Origin: an uncultured Alphaproteobacteria bacterium
Lineage (GTDB): Bacteria > Pseudomonadota > Alphaproteobacteria > RF32 > CAG-239
Length of the DNA stretch: 37,233 bases
Assembly (NCBI GenBank): GCA_944390905.1
Contig: CALXRR010000014.1
Location: 1-37,233, forward strand
Direction: 5' to 3'
How positions within the stretch are numbered: the first letter of the stretch is position 1; each line of letters opens with the position of its first letter. Shown in pieces: positions 1 to 7,664 of the stretch. The notes below the pieces were generated by a model. That model was not told the DNA's origin. It did no database searches and was given only the letters and a program-made list of their open reading frames with translations. A program made the translations under genes and the position numbers.

Positions 1-10
1 GGCTAAGGGA

Positions 11-33
11 AAAAGCAACCGACGTTGCTTTTT
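11..33. terminator. Short bidirectional terminator-like hairpin
   Basis: A perfect 9-bp stem, AAAAGCAAC with GTTGCTTTT, encloses a CGAC loop. It has A-rich and T-rich flanks, so it could end transcription from either side. The gene it serves lies outside the window or is fliP far downstream; this is inference. Confidence 0.6.
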
Positions 34-107
34 CATCTGTAACATCTCAGAAAATCTTGGCAAGCAAGGGAGCAACCACGACCACAGCGCGCCTAGATTC
101 CTGAGCT

Positions 108-175
108 GAAACCAGTGAAAATGTGAGGGCGCGTACAAAAAAACGTACGTAACCGAACATTTTACACGCAGTTTC
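108..175. repeat. Long hairpin element, copy A (decayed outer arm)
   Basis: This copy folds as GAAAC/GTTTC, then GTG-AAAATGT (115-124) against ACATTTT-A-CAC (157-167) with a single bulged A at 164. Next come a 7x7 internal loop (125-131 and 150-156), a 5-bp CGTAC/GTACG stem (132-136 and 145-149) and an 8-nt A-rich tip. The same architecture recurs in copy B, 129 bp downstream, with different bases in the outer stem. The sequence 3' of the stem (about 171-206) also resembles the matching part of copy B, but the far 5' arm no longer pairs. Confidence 0.65.
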
Positions 176-206
176 CGTATTAGTTACCCAAAATACAAGT
201 TTTTGT

Positions 207-333
207 AAAAAACACGGAGAACGAGGTTAGTAATAAGAAATAAGGGCGAAAGTACCGCAGCGTACAAAAGAGGTACGTGAGGACACTTTCGACCCGTAAT
301 TTCTGTATTAATAACCCGTTATACGTGTTTTTT
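207..333. repeat. Long hairpin element, copy B (intact, 127 nt)
   Basis: The whole element folds on itself. AAAAAACACG (207-216) pairs with CGTGTTTTTT (324-333). Inside are AACG/CGTT, GGTTA/TAACC, TAATA/TATTA, GAAAT/ATTTC, GGG/CCC and CGAAAGT/ACTTTCG, separated by small loops. At the tip is a 7x7 internal loop, CGTAC/GTACG and a 7-nt loop. A bulged A (292) sits where copy A has its bulge. The element abuts the fliP stop codon (334-336, minus strand). It could act as a 3'-end stabiliser or a bidirectional terminator, because it ends in a T run on either strand; function is inference. Confidence 0.8.
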
Positions 334-1080
334 CTAGGAGGAGAAGGAGTTTACCAACGACCCCGCCAACATATACCACCCATCAATCAACACAAAGAAA
401 ATCACTTTGAAAGGCAGAGCCAATACCGTCGGCGGCAACATCATCATACCCATAGACATCAATACTGAGGCAATCACCATATCAATAATCAAAAACGGAA
501 TAAATATCAAAAACCCGATTTCAAAAGCACGCCGCAGCTCACTAATCATGAATGCCGGCACCACGATTTTGAGCGGCGTTTCGGCAATGGATTCGGCGGG
601 TTTTTCCTTAGCCAAATCAGTAAAGAGGAGCAAATCCTTCTCTCTGGTATTATTCACCATAAACTCTTTAAGCGGTTGCACTGCCTTGTCCAAACCTTCG
701 GAGATTTCGATTTTTTCCTCATACATGGGTTTTACCCCTTCCTCCCAAGATTTTTCGAGCACCGGTGACATAATAAACAGCGTCAAAAACAAAGCCAACG
801 AAATCAACACCATGTTTGGCGGGGTTGATTGCGTTGCCAAAGCGCTTCGCGTGATTGATAACACCACAATGATTCTGGTAAAAGACGTCATCATCACCAA
901 GATACTCGGCGCCAACGACAAGACCGTAATCATCAACAACACATTAAAGATTCGCGCGGTTGTTGAACCATTAGGCTCACCTTGCACGTCCAGCGTCATA
1001 GTCTGGGCAAAAGCCTCTGCGCCGCACAACAGCAGACACAAAACCACCACAACTCCCAACCACCATTTATGCTTCATCAT
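334..1080 (-). CDS. fliP: Flagellar biosynthetic protein FliP
   Basis: FliP is an inner-membrane core component of the flagellar type III export gate, assembling with FliQ and FliR. The 248-residue product starts with a cleavable hydrophobic signal (about residues 1-28, ending in AEAFAQ). It then shows the family block APSILVMMTSFTRIIVVLS, the PPN-x-VL segment, and the C-terminal IIDMVIASVLMSMGMMMLPP block. An open frame continues upstream to 1257, but that part overlaps fliO and lacks FliP character. The ATG pair at 1080/1077 is preceded by GGAAAGG, so the start is set there. The start overlaps the fliO stop by 11-14 nt, implying translational coupling. fliQ/fliR are not in view; a hairpin element follows the stop directly. 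Confidence 0.95.
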   Translation of the reverse strand: MMKHKWWLGVVVVLCLLLCGAEAFAQTMTLDVQGEPNGSTTARIFNVLLMITVLSLAPSILVMMTSFTRIIVVLSITRSALATQSTPPNMVLISLALFLTLFIMSPVLEKSWEEGVKPMYEEKIEISEGLDKAVQPLKEFMVNNTREKDLLLFTDLAKEKPAESIAETPLKIVVPAFMISELRRAFEIGFLIFIPFLIIDMVIASVLMSMGMMMLPPTVLALPFKVIFFVLIDGWYMLAGSLVNSFSS

Positions 1081-1381
1081 GATTTTCAGCCTTTCCGGTA
1101 TTATCTTTTTTTTCCAACAACAAGCATTGAGCAGCCCCCACCCACAGCAAAAACTCGCAATCATCTTTTTGGCACAAGACCAACTTGCTTTTCGTATCGA
1201 TTCGCTTTTGCTCCACAATCCGCAAACGCTCGCGAGAGGCCATTTTTTGCCACACACCGCAAGCCGCAGCTTTGAGCTGAGCCCACTTAATCAGCCATAC
1301 GGTGAGCAACAACAGCCCCAGCACTAACATCAAAGCCAACACGGCGTGCAACACTTCCCACATTTCCGGATTCTGCTCCAT
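1067..1381 (-). CDS. fliO: Flagellar biosynthetic protein FliO
   Basis: FliO is a small bitopic membrane protein that assists FliP assembly in the flagellar export gate. The 104-residue product has one transmembrane helix (about residues 12-32). A soluble tail follows with the FliO-like stretch RERLRIVEQKRIDTKSKLVL, in which a basic segment leads into a beta-rich region containing a Leu/Val core. FliO proteins are poorly conserved, so the call rests on this pattern plus the overlap with fliP immediately downstream. The ATG at 1381 has no strong ribosome-binding site. The gene is divergent from dciA, with the shared promoter region at 1382-1452. Confidence 0.85.
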   Translation of the reverse strand: MEQNPEMWEVLHAVLALMLVLGLLLLTVWLIKWAQLKAAACGVWQKMASRERLRIVEQKRIDTKSKLVLCQKDDCEFLLWVGAAQCLLLEKKDNTGKAENHDEA

Positions 1382-1452
1382 TGGTTATACATCAAAATTT
1401 AACCATTACTAACATATTGAATAAAAAAATACAATATGTTATGCTCCGAGCT

Positions 1453-1971
1453 ATGAATAACCAAGACCACGACATATCGGAAGCCGACCGCGGCGGCGGT
1501 TTATATAGTTTGTCTTCCACACTTTTGCCCTTTGCCAAACACATTCTTGGCAAAAAGGGCTTTGTTGAAATTGACATTCTCACCAACTGGGACAAGATAG
1601 TCGGGGCCGAACTTGCGCAATACAGCTTTCCGCAACGCATAGACTTCAAACGAGGCGAAAAGAACAACGGCACCTTGTGCCTGAGCGTTCCGTCCGGAGC
1701 TTTTGCGCTGGAGCTAAAGCATCGTGAACGCTTTATTCTGGATAAAATCAACACTTACTTCGGCTACAATGCGGTATCCAACCTCAAGATTATCCAAAAC
1801 CAGCAGTTGACACCGCTTCCTCAATCCTCTCCGCCCCCCTCTGCTGACATAAAATTAACCCCTGAAGAAGAAAAATATATTGAAAACTTGGCTGAACCTA
1901 TCGACAACCCAAAATTAAAGGCTATAATCAGCAAACTAGGAAAAGATATTTTTAAGGATAACAAGAAGTAA
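1453..1971 (+). CDS. dciA: DciA-like DUF721 protein (helicase loader)
   Basis: The DUF721/DciA family supplies the DnaB-helicase loading function in bacteria that lack DnaC or DnaI. The 172-residue product carries the N-terminal KH-like DUF721 domain: LLPFAKHILGKKGFVEIDIL, then the diagnostic N-W-x-x-I-V-G-x-E-L-A, the basic R-x-x-F-K-R strand, and the LCLSVPSGAFALELKHRE segment. The C-terminal part (about 120-172) is charged and low in conservation. Starts at 1381 and 1441 are also open. The 1453 ATG is preferred because earlier codons fall in the AT-rich divergent promoter region and add no family residues, but 1441 is possible. Only 5 nt separate it from the DsbA-like gene. Confidence 0.85.
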   Translation: MNNQDHDISEADRGGGLYSLSSTLLPFAKHILGKKGFVEIDILTNWDKIVGAELAQYSFPQRIDFKRGEKNNGTLCLSVPSGAFALELKHRERFILDKINTYFGYNAVSNLKIIQNQQLTPLPQSSPPPSADIKLTPEEEKYIENLAEPIDNPKLKAIISKLGKDIFKDNKK

Positions 1972-1976
1972 AGACT

Positions 1977-2705
1977 ATGAAATTTGAAGATACCATAAAA
2001 AGGCTAAGCGCCTTTCTGGCCGGATTATTTATATTCATGCTTGCCGCCGGCTTTTACCTTAATTTTAAAGGCTTCGGACTAAATTCAGAAGGACAGATTG
2101 TACTGCTCAACACCGCTCATGCCGGAGAACTCCCCCGCACCATGCCAACCAATGTTGTCATCCCCGGAGGACACTCTTTAGGTAGCAAAAGCGCACCAAT
2201 TGTTATTTATGAATATTCATCTCTGGGCTGCACCCATTGCGCCGATTTTCACCTCAAGACCTTACCCAAACTCAAAACCCAATATATCGACAAAGGACTG
2301 GTTCGTTTGGTTTTCGTAAACCTCCCGCTGGATAAAAAGTCGCTCAAAGCAGCCCTGCTCAGCACCTGCATTGCTAATGACAAATATTTTGACTTTATTA
2401 ATATGCTTTTCAAAAACCAGCGCCAATGGATTCTCGCTTTCAATACCGAAAAGACCCTGTCTGAATATGCCGCTTCTTTTGGTTTGAATAAGAGCAAAGC
2501 TGACGCCTGCATGGCTGACAAATCCATGGCCGACAAGCTCCTTGAGCGCAGACAGCGCGCCATCCAAAGCGTCAAGATTGAAGGCACTCCGACCTTTGTC
2601 ATTGCCGATTCTAACAAAAGAGAAATCCTTGAAGGCAGCCTTAATTTTGACGAGCTGAAACCCCTGCTTGATAAAAGATTAGCATCATCTGGCAAGAAAA
2701 ATTAA
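1977..2705 (+). CDS. Membrane-anchored DsbA-like thiol oxidoreductase
   Basis: A periplasm-facing thioredoxin-fold protein of the DsbA/DsbG-like group (Thioredoxin_4 type), which forms or reshuffles disulfides in exported proteins. The 242 residues comprise an N-terminal transmembrane anchor (about 13-30), a linker, then the domain with active-site CTHC at 85-88 and the cis-proline strand EGTPTFVI, with Pro205. In many alphaproteobacteria a gene of this type sits next to dciA and smc. Here dciA lies 5 nt upstream, but the F0 operon replaces smc downstream. Substrates are unknown; the Cys-rich secreted proteins at 12721 and 26582 are plausible clients (inference). Confidence 0.88.
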   Translation: MKFEDTIKRLSAFLAGLFIFMLAAGFYLNFKGFGLNSEGQIVLLNTAHAGELPRTMPTNVVIPGGHSLGSKSAPIVIYEYSSLGCTHCADFHLKTLPKLKTQYIDKGLVRLVFVNLPLDKKSLKAALLSTCIANDKYFDFINMLFKNQRQWILAFNTEKTLSEYAASFGLNKSKADACMADKSMADKLLERRQRAIQSVKIEGTPTFVIADSNKREILEGSLNFDELKPLLDKRLASSGKKN

Positions 2706-2765
2706 TCAGCTCCCTCTAAATTTTAATAAGTCGGTAATAATTTATACTGTATAGTGAGCAACATC

Positions 2766-3065
2766 ATGAGGAAGATTCCGACAGACATCCAAAACCTTGA
2801 CGACAAAATCCGTCGTCTCCAACAAAAAGAGACCTCTCGCCGTCATGGTAAAGTAGAAAATGAATACAGTTACGCCGCCAAGACCGGCTTTCGTGTAGGA
2901 ACCGAACTGGTGTCCGGAGTGATTGTCGGCGGAGCCTTAGGCTGGATGCTCGACTATTTCTGCCACACCGAACCATGGCTGCTGATACTGTTTTTATTAT
3001 TTGGAGGGATTGCCGGCTTTCTGAATGTATACAGATTTGTAAAAAAAGAGGAACAGCAGGAGTAA
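2766..3065 (+). CDS. atpI: ATP synthase assembly protein AtpI
   Basis: AtpI helps c-ring assembly of the F0 sector. The 99-residue product has a charged N-terminus, then two transmembrane helices (about 46-68 and 73-92), with the family pattern G-x-x-x-G-W-x-L-D between and G-I-A-G-F-x-N-V-Y-R at the end. An in-frame GTG at 2754 is open. The ATG at 2766 is chosen because GTGAG just upstream can serve as its Shine-Dalgarno. It opens the F0 operon; 60 nt of AT-rich DNA (2706-2765) presumably contains the operon promoter. The stop overlaps the ribosome-binding site of atpB. Confidence 0.9.
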   Translation: MRKIPTDIQNLDDKIRRLQQKETSRRHGKVENEYSYAAKTGFRVGTELVSGVIVGGALGWMLDYFCHTEPWLLILFLLFGGIAGFLNVYRFVKKEEQQE

Positions 3066-3070
3066 AACAA

Positions 3071-3793
3071 ATGGCTAACCCAATGGAACAATTTACCATC
3101 AAGCCGTTGTCACATATTGAGCTTTTCGGATACGACGTATCCTTCACCAATTCGGCTTTGTGTATGGTTATAACCGTTGTCTCAGCCACCTTACTGCTTA
3201 GCCTGTGCCTCCGCAAACGCAGCATCATCCCCGGAGTAGCCCAATCGATTCCCGAAGGACTATACGAGTTTATCCGCAACCTTTTAAGGGAGAATGTCGG
3301 CAAAGACGGACTCAAATACTTCTCCTTTATCTTTAGCCTGTTTACCTTTGTGCTGTTTGGCAACCTGTTGGGGCTTTTCCCCTACTCCTTTACCTTTACC
3401 TCACACTTGGCAGCCGTCGGCGGATTATCCCTCATTGCCCTGCTGTTTAACATTTGCATCGGCATCAAAAAGAAGAAACTCGGCTATCTCCGCACCTTTA
3501 TGCCCAAAGGGATTCCCTTTGCCTTAGCCCCGCTGATTATCCCGATAGAAACCATCTCGTTTTTATCCAAACCGTTCAGCTTAACGGTACGTCTTGTCGC
3601 CAACATGACGGTTGGCCACATCATGCTGAAAATCATCGCCGGCTTTATCACCACCATCGGCGTCTTAGGCATAATCCCGTTTTTATTTGATGCCTGCATC
3701 GTAGTATTTGAGATTTTTATAGCCATGCTTCAAGCATTTATCTATACGGTTTTAAGCTGTATATATTTGGGAGACGCGCTCCACGAGCACTAA
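3071..3793 (+). CDS. atpB: ATP synthase F0 subunit a
   Basis: Subunit a forms the two proton half-channels against the c-ring. The 240-residue product has the family's membrane topology (five or more helices) and the hallmark helix PFSLTVRLVANMTVGHIML, in which Arg174 is the essential arginine. The C-terminal FIYTVLSCIYLGDALHEH is also typical. An upstream extension of the open frame to 2975 overlaps atpI. The ATG at 3071 follows AGGAG at 3058-3062 and gives the standard N-terminus (MANPMEQFTI). Second gene of the F0 operon. Confidence 0.96.
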   Translation: MANPMEQFTIKPLSHIELFGYDVSFTNSALCMVITVVSATLLLSLCLRKRSIIPGVAQSIPEGLYEFIRNLLRENVGKDGLKYFSFIFSLFTFVLFGNLLGLFPYSFTFTSHLAAVGGLSLIALLFNICIGIKKKKLGYLRTFMPKGIPFALAPLIIPIETISFLSKPFSLTVRLVANMTVGHIMLKIIAGFITTIGVLGIIPFLFDACIVVFEIFIAMLQAFIYTVLSCIYLGDALHEH

Positions 3794-3857
3794 TCCCGGC
3801 CCACACATGGCCCCAATTATTATAAACTTTGGAACAACTAAATAAAAGGAAACAACA

Positions 3858-4079
3858 ATGGAACCTATGGCTTATATCGGCGCCGGAATGTGCGCATTGT
3901 CAATGATGGCCGCCGCATGGGGTGTGTCACAGGTATGGACCACCATCATCTCTACGGTCGGACGCAACCCACAAGTAAAAAAAGATGTAGATATCTACGG
4001 CTGGGCAGGCTTTGCCGCGGTTGAAGCTATCGCATTATACGCATTGGTTATCGCACTGGTAATGCTTACCGGCAAATAA
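3858..4079 (+). CDS. atpE: ATP synthase F0 subunit c with altered glycine motif
   Basis: Subunit c forms the rotor ring of F0. The 73-residue hairpin has the polar loop GRNPQ (Arg36) and the ion-binding carboxylate Glu56 in FAAVEAIALYALV. The first-helix glycine motif, normally G-x-G-x-G-x-G 12-18 residues before the loop arginine, reads A18-A-A20-W-G22-V-S24, an unusual A-x-A-x-G-x-S. The residue equivalent to the sodium-ligand Gln is Val23 and the residue after Glu56 is Ala, so proton rather than sodium use is expected (inference). A good ribosome-binding site (AAAAGGA) precedes the ATG, in keeping with the high copy number needed. Confidence 0.95.
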   Translation: MEPMAYIGAGMCALSMMAAAWGVSQVWTTIISTVGRNPQVKKDVDIYGWAGFAAVEAIALYALVIALVMLTGK

Positions 4080-4108
4080 CCCCAAACAAAAAATTAAGCC
4101 ACGAACAA

Positions 4109-4152
4109 GGCCTGCCGCTGATTTATCATCCATAAAGGCAGGCAGGTCTTTT
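4109..4152 (+). promoter_or_regulatory. Hairpin between atpE and atpF' (attenuator candidate)
   Basis: GGCCTGCC (4109-4116) can pair with GGCAGGTC (4141-4148) through 8 bp including one G-U, around a 24-nt loop, followed by TCTTTT. A second GGCAGG in the loop (4137-4142) offers an alternative, shorter pairing. It lies in the 110-nt gap after the c-subunit gene, where partial termination or 3'-end protection would raise c-subunit output over b and b'. The role is inference. Confidence 0.5.
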
Positions 4153-4189
4153 CCAGCTTAACCTTCCAACCAATAAGGACAGATTCACA

Positions 4190-4675
4190 ATGCCACAGTT
4201 AGATATCAGCAGTTATCCCAGTCAATTATTCTGGCTGTGTATATGCTTTTTCAGCATGTATTTCATCATGGCCAAACTCATTTTGCCGAAGATAGCCGAT
4301 ATCATCGACCAACGGCAAAGAAAGATAGATGACTACATCGACAATGCCGCCAAGATAAAAGAGCAGGCCGAAAAGTCTCTACAAAAATACCAAAACGCCT
4401 TGAGCAAAGCCACCCAAGAGGCGGACAAATCATTGAGCCGCACTCAGGAAGAGCTCAACGCGCTAATTTCTCAAAAACAAGAAGAGCTTGAAACCGAGCT
4501 CAAAAACAAGATTAAAGCCAGCGAAGAAGAGATTCACAAGAGCAAAGAAGCCGCCCTTAAAGAAGTCCAAACTATCTCCGCTCATATTGCGCTTGAACTC
4601 ATCGGCAAACTTGGCATATCCGACATCAAAGAAGCCGAAATCAAAACCGCATTGAAAAAGACCGAAGGAAAATAA
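4190..4675 (+). CDS. atpF': ATP synthase F0 subunit b'
   Basis: The b' subunit forms the heterodimeric peripheral stalk with b, as in alphaproteobacteria, cyanobacteria and chloroplasts. The 161-residue product begins MPQLDISSYPSQLFWL, the characteristic b' start (in alphaproteobacteria MPQLD-x-x-x-x-PSQLFWL). It has one transmembrane helix (about 10-32), then LPKIADIIDQRQRKIDDYI and a long charged coiled coil to the end. It lies 110 nt after atpE, behind a hairpin, and 3 nt before atpF. Confidence 0.93.
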   Translation: MPQLDISSYPSQLFWLCICFFSMYFIMAKLILPKIADIIDQRQRKIDDYIDNAAKIKEQAEKSLQKYQNALSKATQEADKSLSRTQEELNALISQKQEELETELKNKIKASEEEIHKSKEAALKEVQTISAHIALELIGKLGISDIKEAEIKTALKKTEGK

Positions 4676-4678
4676 ACC

Positions 4679-5290
4679 ATGAGTATTACTGCAGGAGCCG
4701 CTTATACCGGACGCGAAATCATCGACAGCACCCAATATGCGATAGCGCAAGCCACGACTGCGATGCACGATGTCAGCGCCGCAGTCAGCCATGGCCACGA
4801 AGCCCTTCCCTTTTACATGGAAGCCGAGTTCTGGGTCGGCATGTCTTTTGTTACGGTAGTTTTATTTTTGGCACGCCCGATATCCCGCCTTCTCAAAGCC
4901 ATGATAGACAAGCGTATTGAAGGCATCAAGACCCGCATTCAAGAAGCCTCTGACCTTTTTGACGATGCCCAAAAGCTCCTTTCTGATTATGAGAAGAAGT
5001 ACCGCAATGCCAAAAAAGAAGCCCAAGCAATTCTTGAAAAATCCCAAAAACAAATTGAATATATCAAGAATGCCAATTTAAGCAAACTTGAGCAAGATAC
5101 CCGTACTAAAGAAAAAGACGCCGAAGACCGCATCAAGTCCTCACTGGCCAATGCCAATAAAGAACTTACCGATATGACCGCCACTTTAGCGATTCGCATA
5201 ACCAAACAGGCAATCAACGACAACCTTTCGCCGCAAGCCCAAAACAAATTGATTGATCGCTCCATATCGGCCATCGGCAATCTTAAATAA
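4679..5290 (+). CDS. atpF: ATP synthase F0 subunit b
   Basis: Partner of b' in the peripheral stalk. The 203-residue protein has a longer, poorly conserved N-terminal tail (1-45), one transmembrane helix (about 49-67, in FWVGMSFVTVVLFLARP), then the b-type sequence MIDKRIEGIKTRIQEA and a coiled coil. The spacing from atpF' is 3 nt, with AAGGA as ribosome-binding site inside the atpF' end. It is the last gene of the F0 operon. No F1 genes follow, consistent with the split F0/F1 arrangement of alphaproteobacteria. Confidence 0.92.
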   Translation: MSITAGAAYTGREIIDSTQYAIAQATTAMHDVSAAVSHGHEALPFYMEAEFWVGMSFVTVVLFLARPISRLLKAMIDKRIEGIKTRIQEASDLFDDAQKLLSDYEKKYRNAKKEAQAILEKSQKQIEYIKNANLSKLEQDTRTKEKDAEDRIKSSLANANKELTDMTATLAIRITKQAINDNLSPQAQNKLIDRSISAIGNLK

Positions 5291-5311
5291 ATCATACTCA
5301 CATCATTCTGT

Positions 5312-5335
5312 AAAGGCTCGCTTTGTCGAGCCTTT
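5312..5335 (+). terminator. Terminator of the F0 operon
   Basis: A perfect 9-bp stem AAAGGCTCG/CGAGCCTTT with a 6-nt loop (CTTTGT) lies 21 nt after the atpF stop. The T-rich right arm runs into ATTATAT. Confidence 0.75.
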
Positions 5336-5467
5336 ATTATATGCACTGCTTCTATTTTATTCTTCTTCAACATTCTGATTTATTTTCAACACCTGCGGTT
5401 TTCCGCTTAACAAAAACCCAAAAAACATTTACACTTAAGCAAATTTTTTTTGATAGGATAAAATATA

Positions 5468-6823
5468 ATGGAAGATTTATTCAGCAACATTTCACAGCCC
5501 ACAGCGTTACCGAGTGTAGCTCAACCTGAAGCACCCAAAGAATATACCGTAAGTGAAATCTCGGCTGAAATCAAAAAATTTGTTGAAACACGCTTTGGTC
5601 ACGTCCGCATCAAAGGCGAAATTTTTGGCGCCAAAAGAGCCGATTCCGGCCATTACTATCTTTCGCTAAAAGATGAAAACGCCGTTATCTCGGCCGTCTG
5701 CTGGCGCGGTGTTGCCGCCACTCTTCCCATCAAACCCGAAGACGGACTTGAAGTCATCGCCACCGGTAAAATCACCACCTTTGCCGGCAAATCATCATAC
5801 CAACTTGTCATTGAACAAATGGAAGTCTCAGGCACCGGCGCTCTGCTCAAACTCTTAGAAGAACGCAAAAAACAATTTGCCGCGGAAGGACTGTTTGACC
5901 CCAAGCATAAAAAGAAATTACCCTACCTTCCGGAGACCATCGGCGTCGTCACTTCCGCCAGCGGAGCAGTTATCCGCGACATAATCCACCGCGTACGCGA
6001 CCGCTTTCCCAGCCATATTTTATTATGGCCGACACCGGTTCAGGGCGAAGGCGCAGCCGAAAAAATTGCCGCCGCCATCAACGGTTTCAACCGCCTTCCG
6101 TTGACAGGTCCCATCAAGCGCCCCGACGTTTTGATTGTCGCTCGCGGAGGCGGCAGCTTAGAAGACCTTTGGCCTTTTAATGAAGAGATAGTGATTCGCG
6201 CCGTCTATGCTTCGGAAATTCCCATAATCTCCGCCGTTGGACACGAAACCGACACCATGCTGATAGACTACGTTGCCGATGTCCGCGCTCCGACCCCGAC
6301 CGGCGCTGCCGAATTTGCCGTACCGGTAAAGAGTGAACTCAACATCAGCCTAGCCACCAGCCAATCCCGCCTTCTCAACGCCATTCACCGCTACATGAGC
6401 AATTATCAAACCCGAATTGAAGGCTTAGCCCGAGGCATTCCTAATCTGACTCAAATTCTGCAAGAATACACCCAGCGGCTTGATGATAGAGTTGAACGCC
6501 TGCACATGTCATTCAAAAACATTGTCAGCACCAAACAAATCCAAATTGAAAAAAATAATCTAAGAAAATACCTAATTTTGAATATCCTTGAAAAAAATCA
6601 AGAAAATTTAAAGAATTTATCATTTAGACTAGATTCAGTTTCTGTAGATTCGGTTTTAAGAAGAGGCTTTGCATGGATAACCGATTCCAAACAAAAAACG
6701 GTTTACACCGCAGCCGACGCCGGCAGCCGCCGCTTTTTAGAAATCCGCTTTGCAGATGGTAGTATCAAAACCAAACCCATGGTAAAAAAAGATGACTTAC
6801 AAGGCGATTTGTTTAACCCTTAG
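5468..6823 (+). CDS. xseA: Exodeoxyribonuclease VII large subunit
   Basis: XseA, with XseB, degrades single-stranded DNA to oligonucleotides in repair. The 451 residues begin with a short variable tail. The OB-fold follows (about 26-125), with YTVSEISAEIKKFVETRFG and VRIKGEI, and then the catalytic domain. Recognisable blocks are LPETIGVVTSASGAVIRDII, DVLIVARGGGSLEDLWPFNE, and ISAVGHETD with AD-x-RAPTPTGAAE. The C-terminal coiled-coil region ends with the usual RGFAWITD segment. Length is normal for the family. GATAGGATAA precedes the ATG as ribosome-binding site. The last 32 nt overlap the next gene. Confidence 0.96.
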   Translation: MEDLFSNISQPTALPSVAQPEAPKEYTVSEISAEIKKFVETRFGHVRIKGEIFGAKRADSGHYYLSLKDENAVISAVCWRGVAATLPIKPEDGLEVIATGKITTFAGKSSYQLVIEQMEVSGTGALLKLLEERKKQFAAEGLFDPKHKKKLPYLPETIGVVTSASGAVIRDIIHRVRDRFPSHILLWPTPVQGEGAAEKIAAAINGFNRLPLTGPIKRPDVLIVARGGGSLEDLWPFNEEIVIRAVYASEIPIISAVGHETDTMLIDYVADVRAPTPTGAAEFAVPVKSELNISLATSQSRLLNAIHRYMSNYQTRIEGLARGIPNLTQILQEYTQRLDDRVERLHMSFKNIVSTKQIQIEKNNLRKYLILNILEKNQENLKNLSFRLDSVSVDSVLRRGFAWITDSKQKTVYTAADAGSRRFLEIRFADGSIKTKPMVKKDDLQGDLFNP

Positions 6824-7640
6824 TTTTTTAATTTTAGGAACTTCGGCACAAGCTGTTGAACTCTGCGGGCACAAAGCTCAGGGCAACCTTCTGCTCGGCA
6901 AAGGAGATAATCTCCACCAAGTTTCCCTAAACGGCAAAAACATTCCGTTTAATAAAGACGGCTATTTTTTGCTGGCCATGGAGCGTGACGCCCCGCTGAC
7001 ACAAAAGCTAAGCATCTCTGTTAATGATGCCGAACACAATTACCCTCAAGAAAATATTACCTTTACCATAGCCAAAACCCCTTGGGACATACAAAAGATT
7101 AACGGCGTAGCCGAACGCAAAGTCACCCCCAAGCAAGAAGATATGGACGAGATTCTGCGCGAGAACCAAAGCGTCCGCAAAGCACTTGAAACCAATTTAG
7201 CTCAATCATCTTTCTGGCAAAATGGTTTTATTTTACCGCTTGATAACTACCGTGTCAGCGGCAAGTTTGGAGGCCAGAGGATTATCAATACCCACCCCAA
7301 GAGCGCCCATAAAGGCATGGACATGGCCGCCCCCGAGGGCACTCCGATAAAATCCTCTGCAGAAGGTATCGTCACCCTAAGCGGCGGCAACTTTTTTTAC
7401 AGCGGCAACATGGTCATCATTGACCACGGAGACGGGCTCCAAACCATGTACGCCCACCTTAAAGATACCAATGTCAAAATCGGAGACCACGTCAAACAAG
7501 GAGAGATTATCGGCACTGTAGGCCATACCGGCCGCGCAACCGGCCCACATCTTCACTGGGGCGCGTCGCATAACGGAGTCAGGTTTAACCCCGAAAGCCT
7601 GCTTACTTTCCAAACCGCAAAGGACTGCACATCATTTTAA
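6792..7640 (+). CDS. Secreted M23 family metallopeptidase
   Basis: A LytM/M23 endopeptidase expected to cleave peptidoglycan cross-bridges in the periplasm. Signal peptide 1-21, cut after TSAQA. A beta-rich N-terminal region (22-145) contains no named domain that I recognise, followed by the M23 domain (about 147-275). All zinc and catalytic residues are present: H173 and D177 in H-K-G-M-D, H222 in Y-A-H-L, and H253/H255 in G-P-H-L-H-W-G. The start overlaps xseA by 32 nt in another frame, suggesting coupled translation. A response regulator and the lipid-carrier phosphatase uppP follow, making a small cell-wall-themed cluster. Confidence 0.92.
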   Translation: MTYKAICLTLSFLILGTSAQAVELCGHKAQGNLLLGKGDNLHQVSLNGKNIPFNKDGYFLLAMERDAPLTQKLSISVNDAEHNYPQENITFTIAKTPWDIQKINGVAERKVTPKQEDMDEILRENQSVRKALETNLAQSSFWQNGFILPLDNYRVSGKFGGQRIINTHPKSAHKGMDMAAPEGTPIKSSAEGIVTLSGGNFFYSGNMVIIDHGDGLQTMYAHLKDTNVKIGDHVKQGEIIGTVGHTGRATGPHLHWGASHNGVRFNPESLLTFQTAKDCTSF

Positions 7641-7664
7641 GTTTATCAGATAAGGATGCTAGCC

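Noticed and set aside
407..1327. A 306-codon open frame on the plus strand opposite fliP and fliO
   Set aside because: It is antisense to two well-recognised genes, has no ribosome-binding site and its product resembles nothing; it is a shadow of fliP codon use.
3858..4079. Sodium-dependent c-subunit
   Set aside because: The sodium-ligand Gln and the Ser after the carboxylate are Val and Ala here; the Gln at residue 25 is two positions off.
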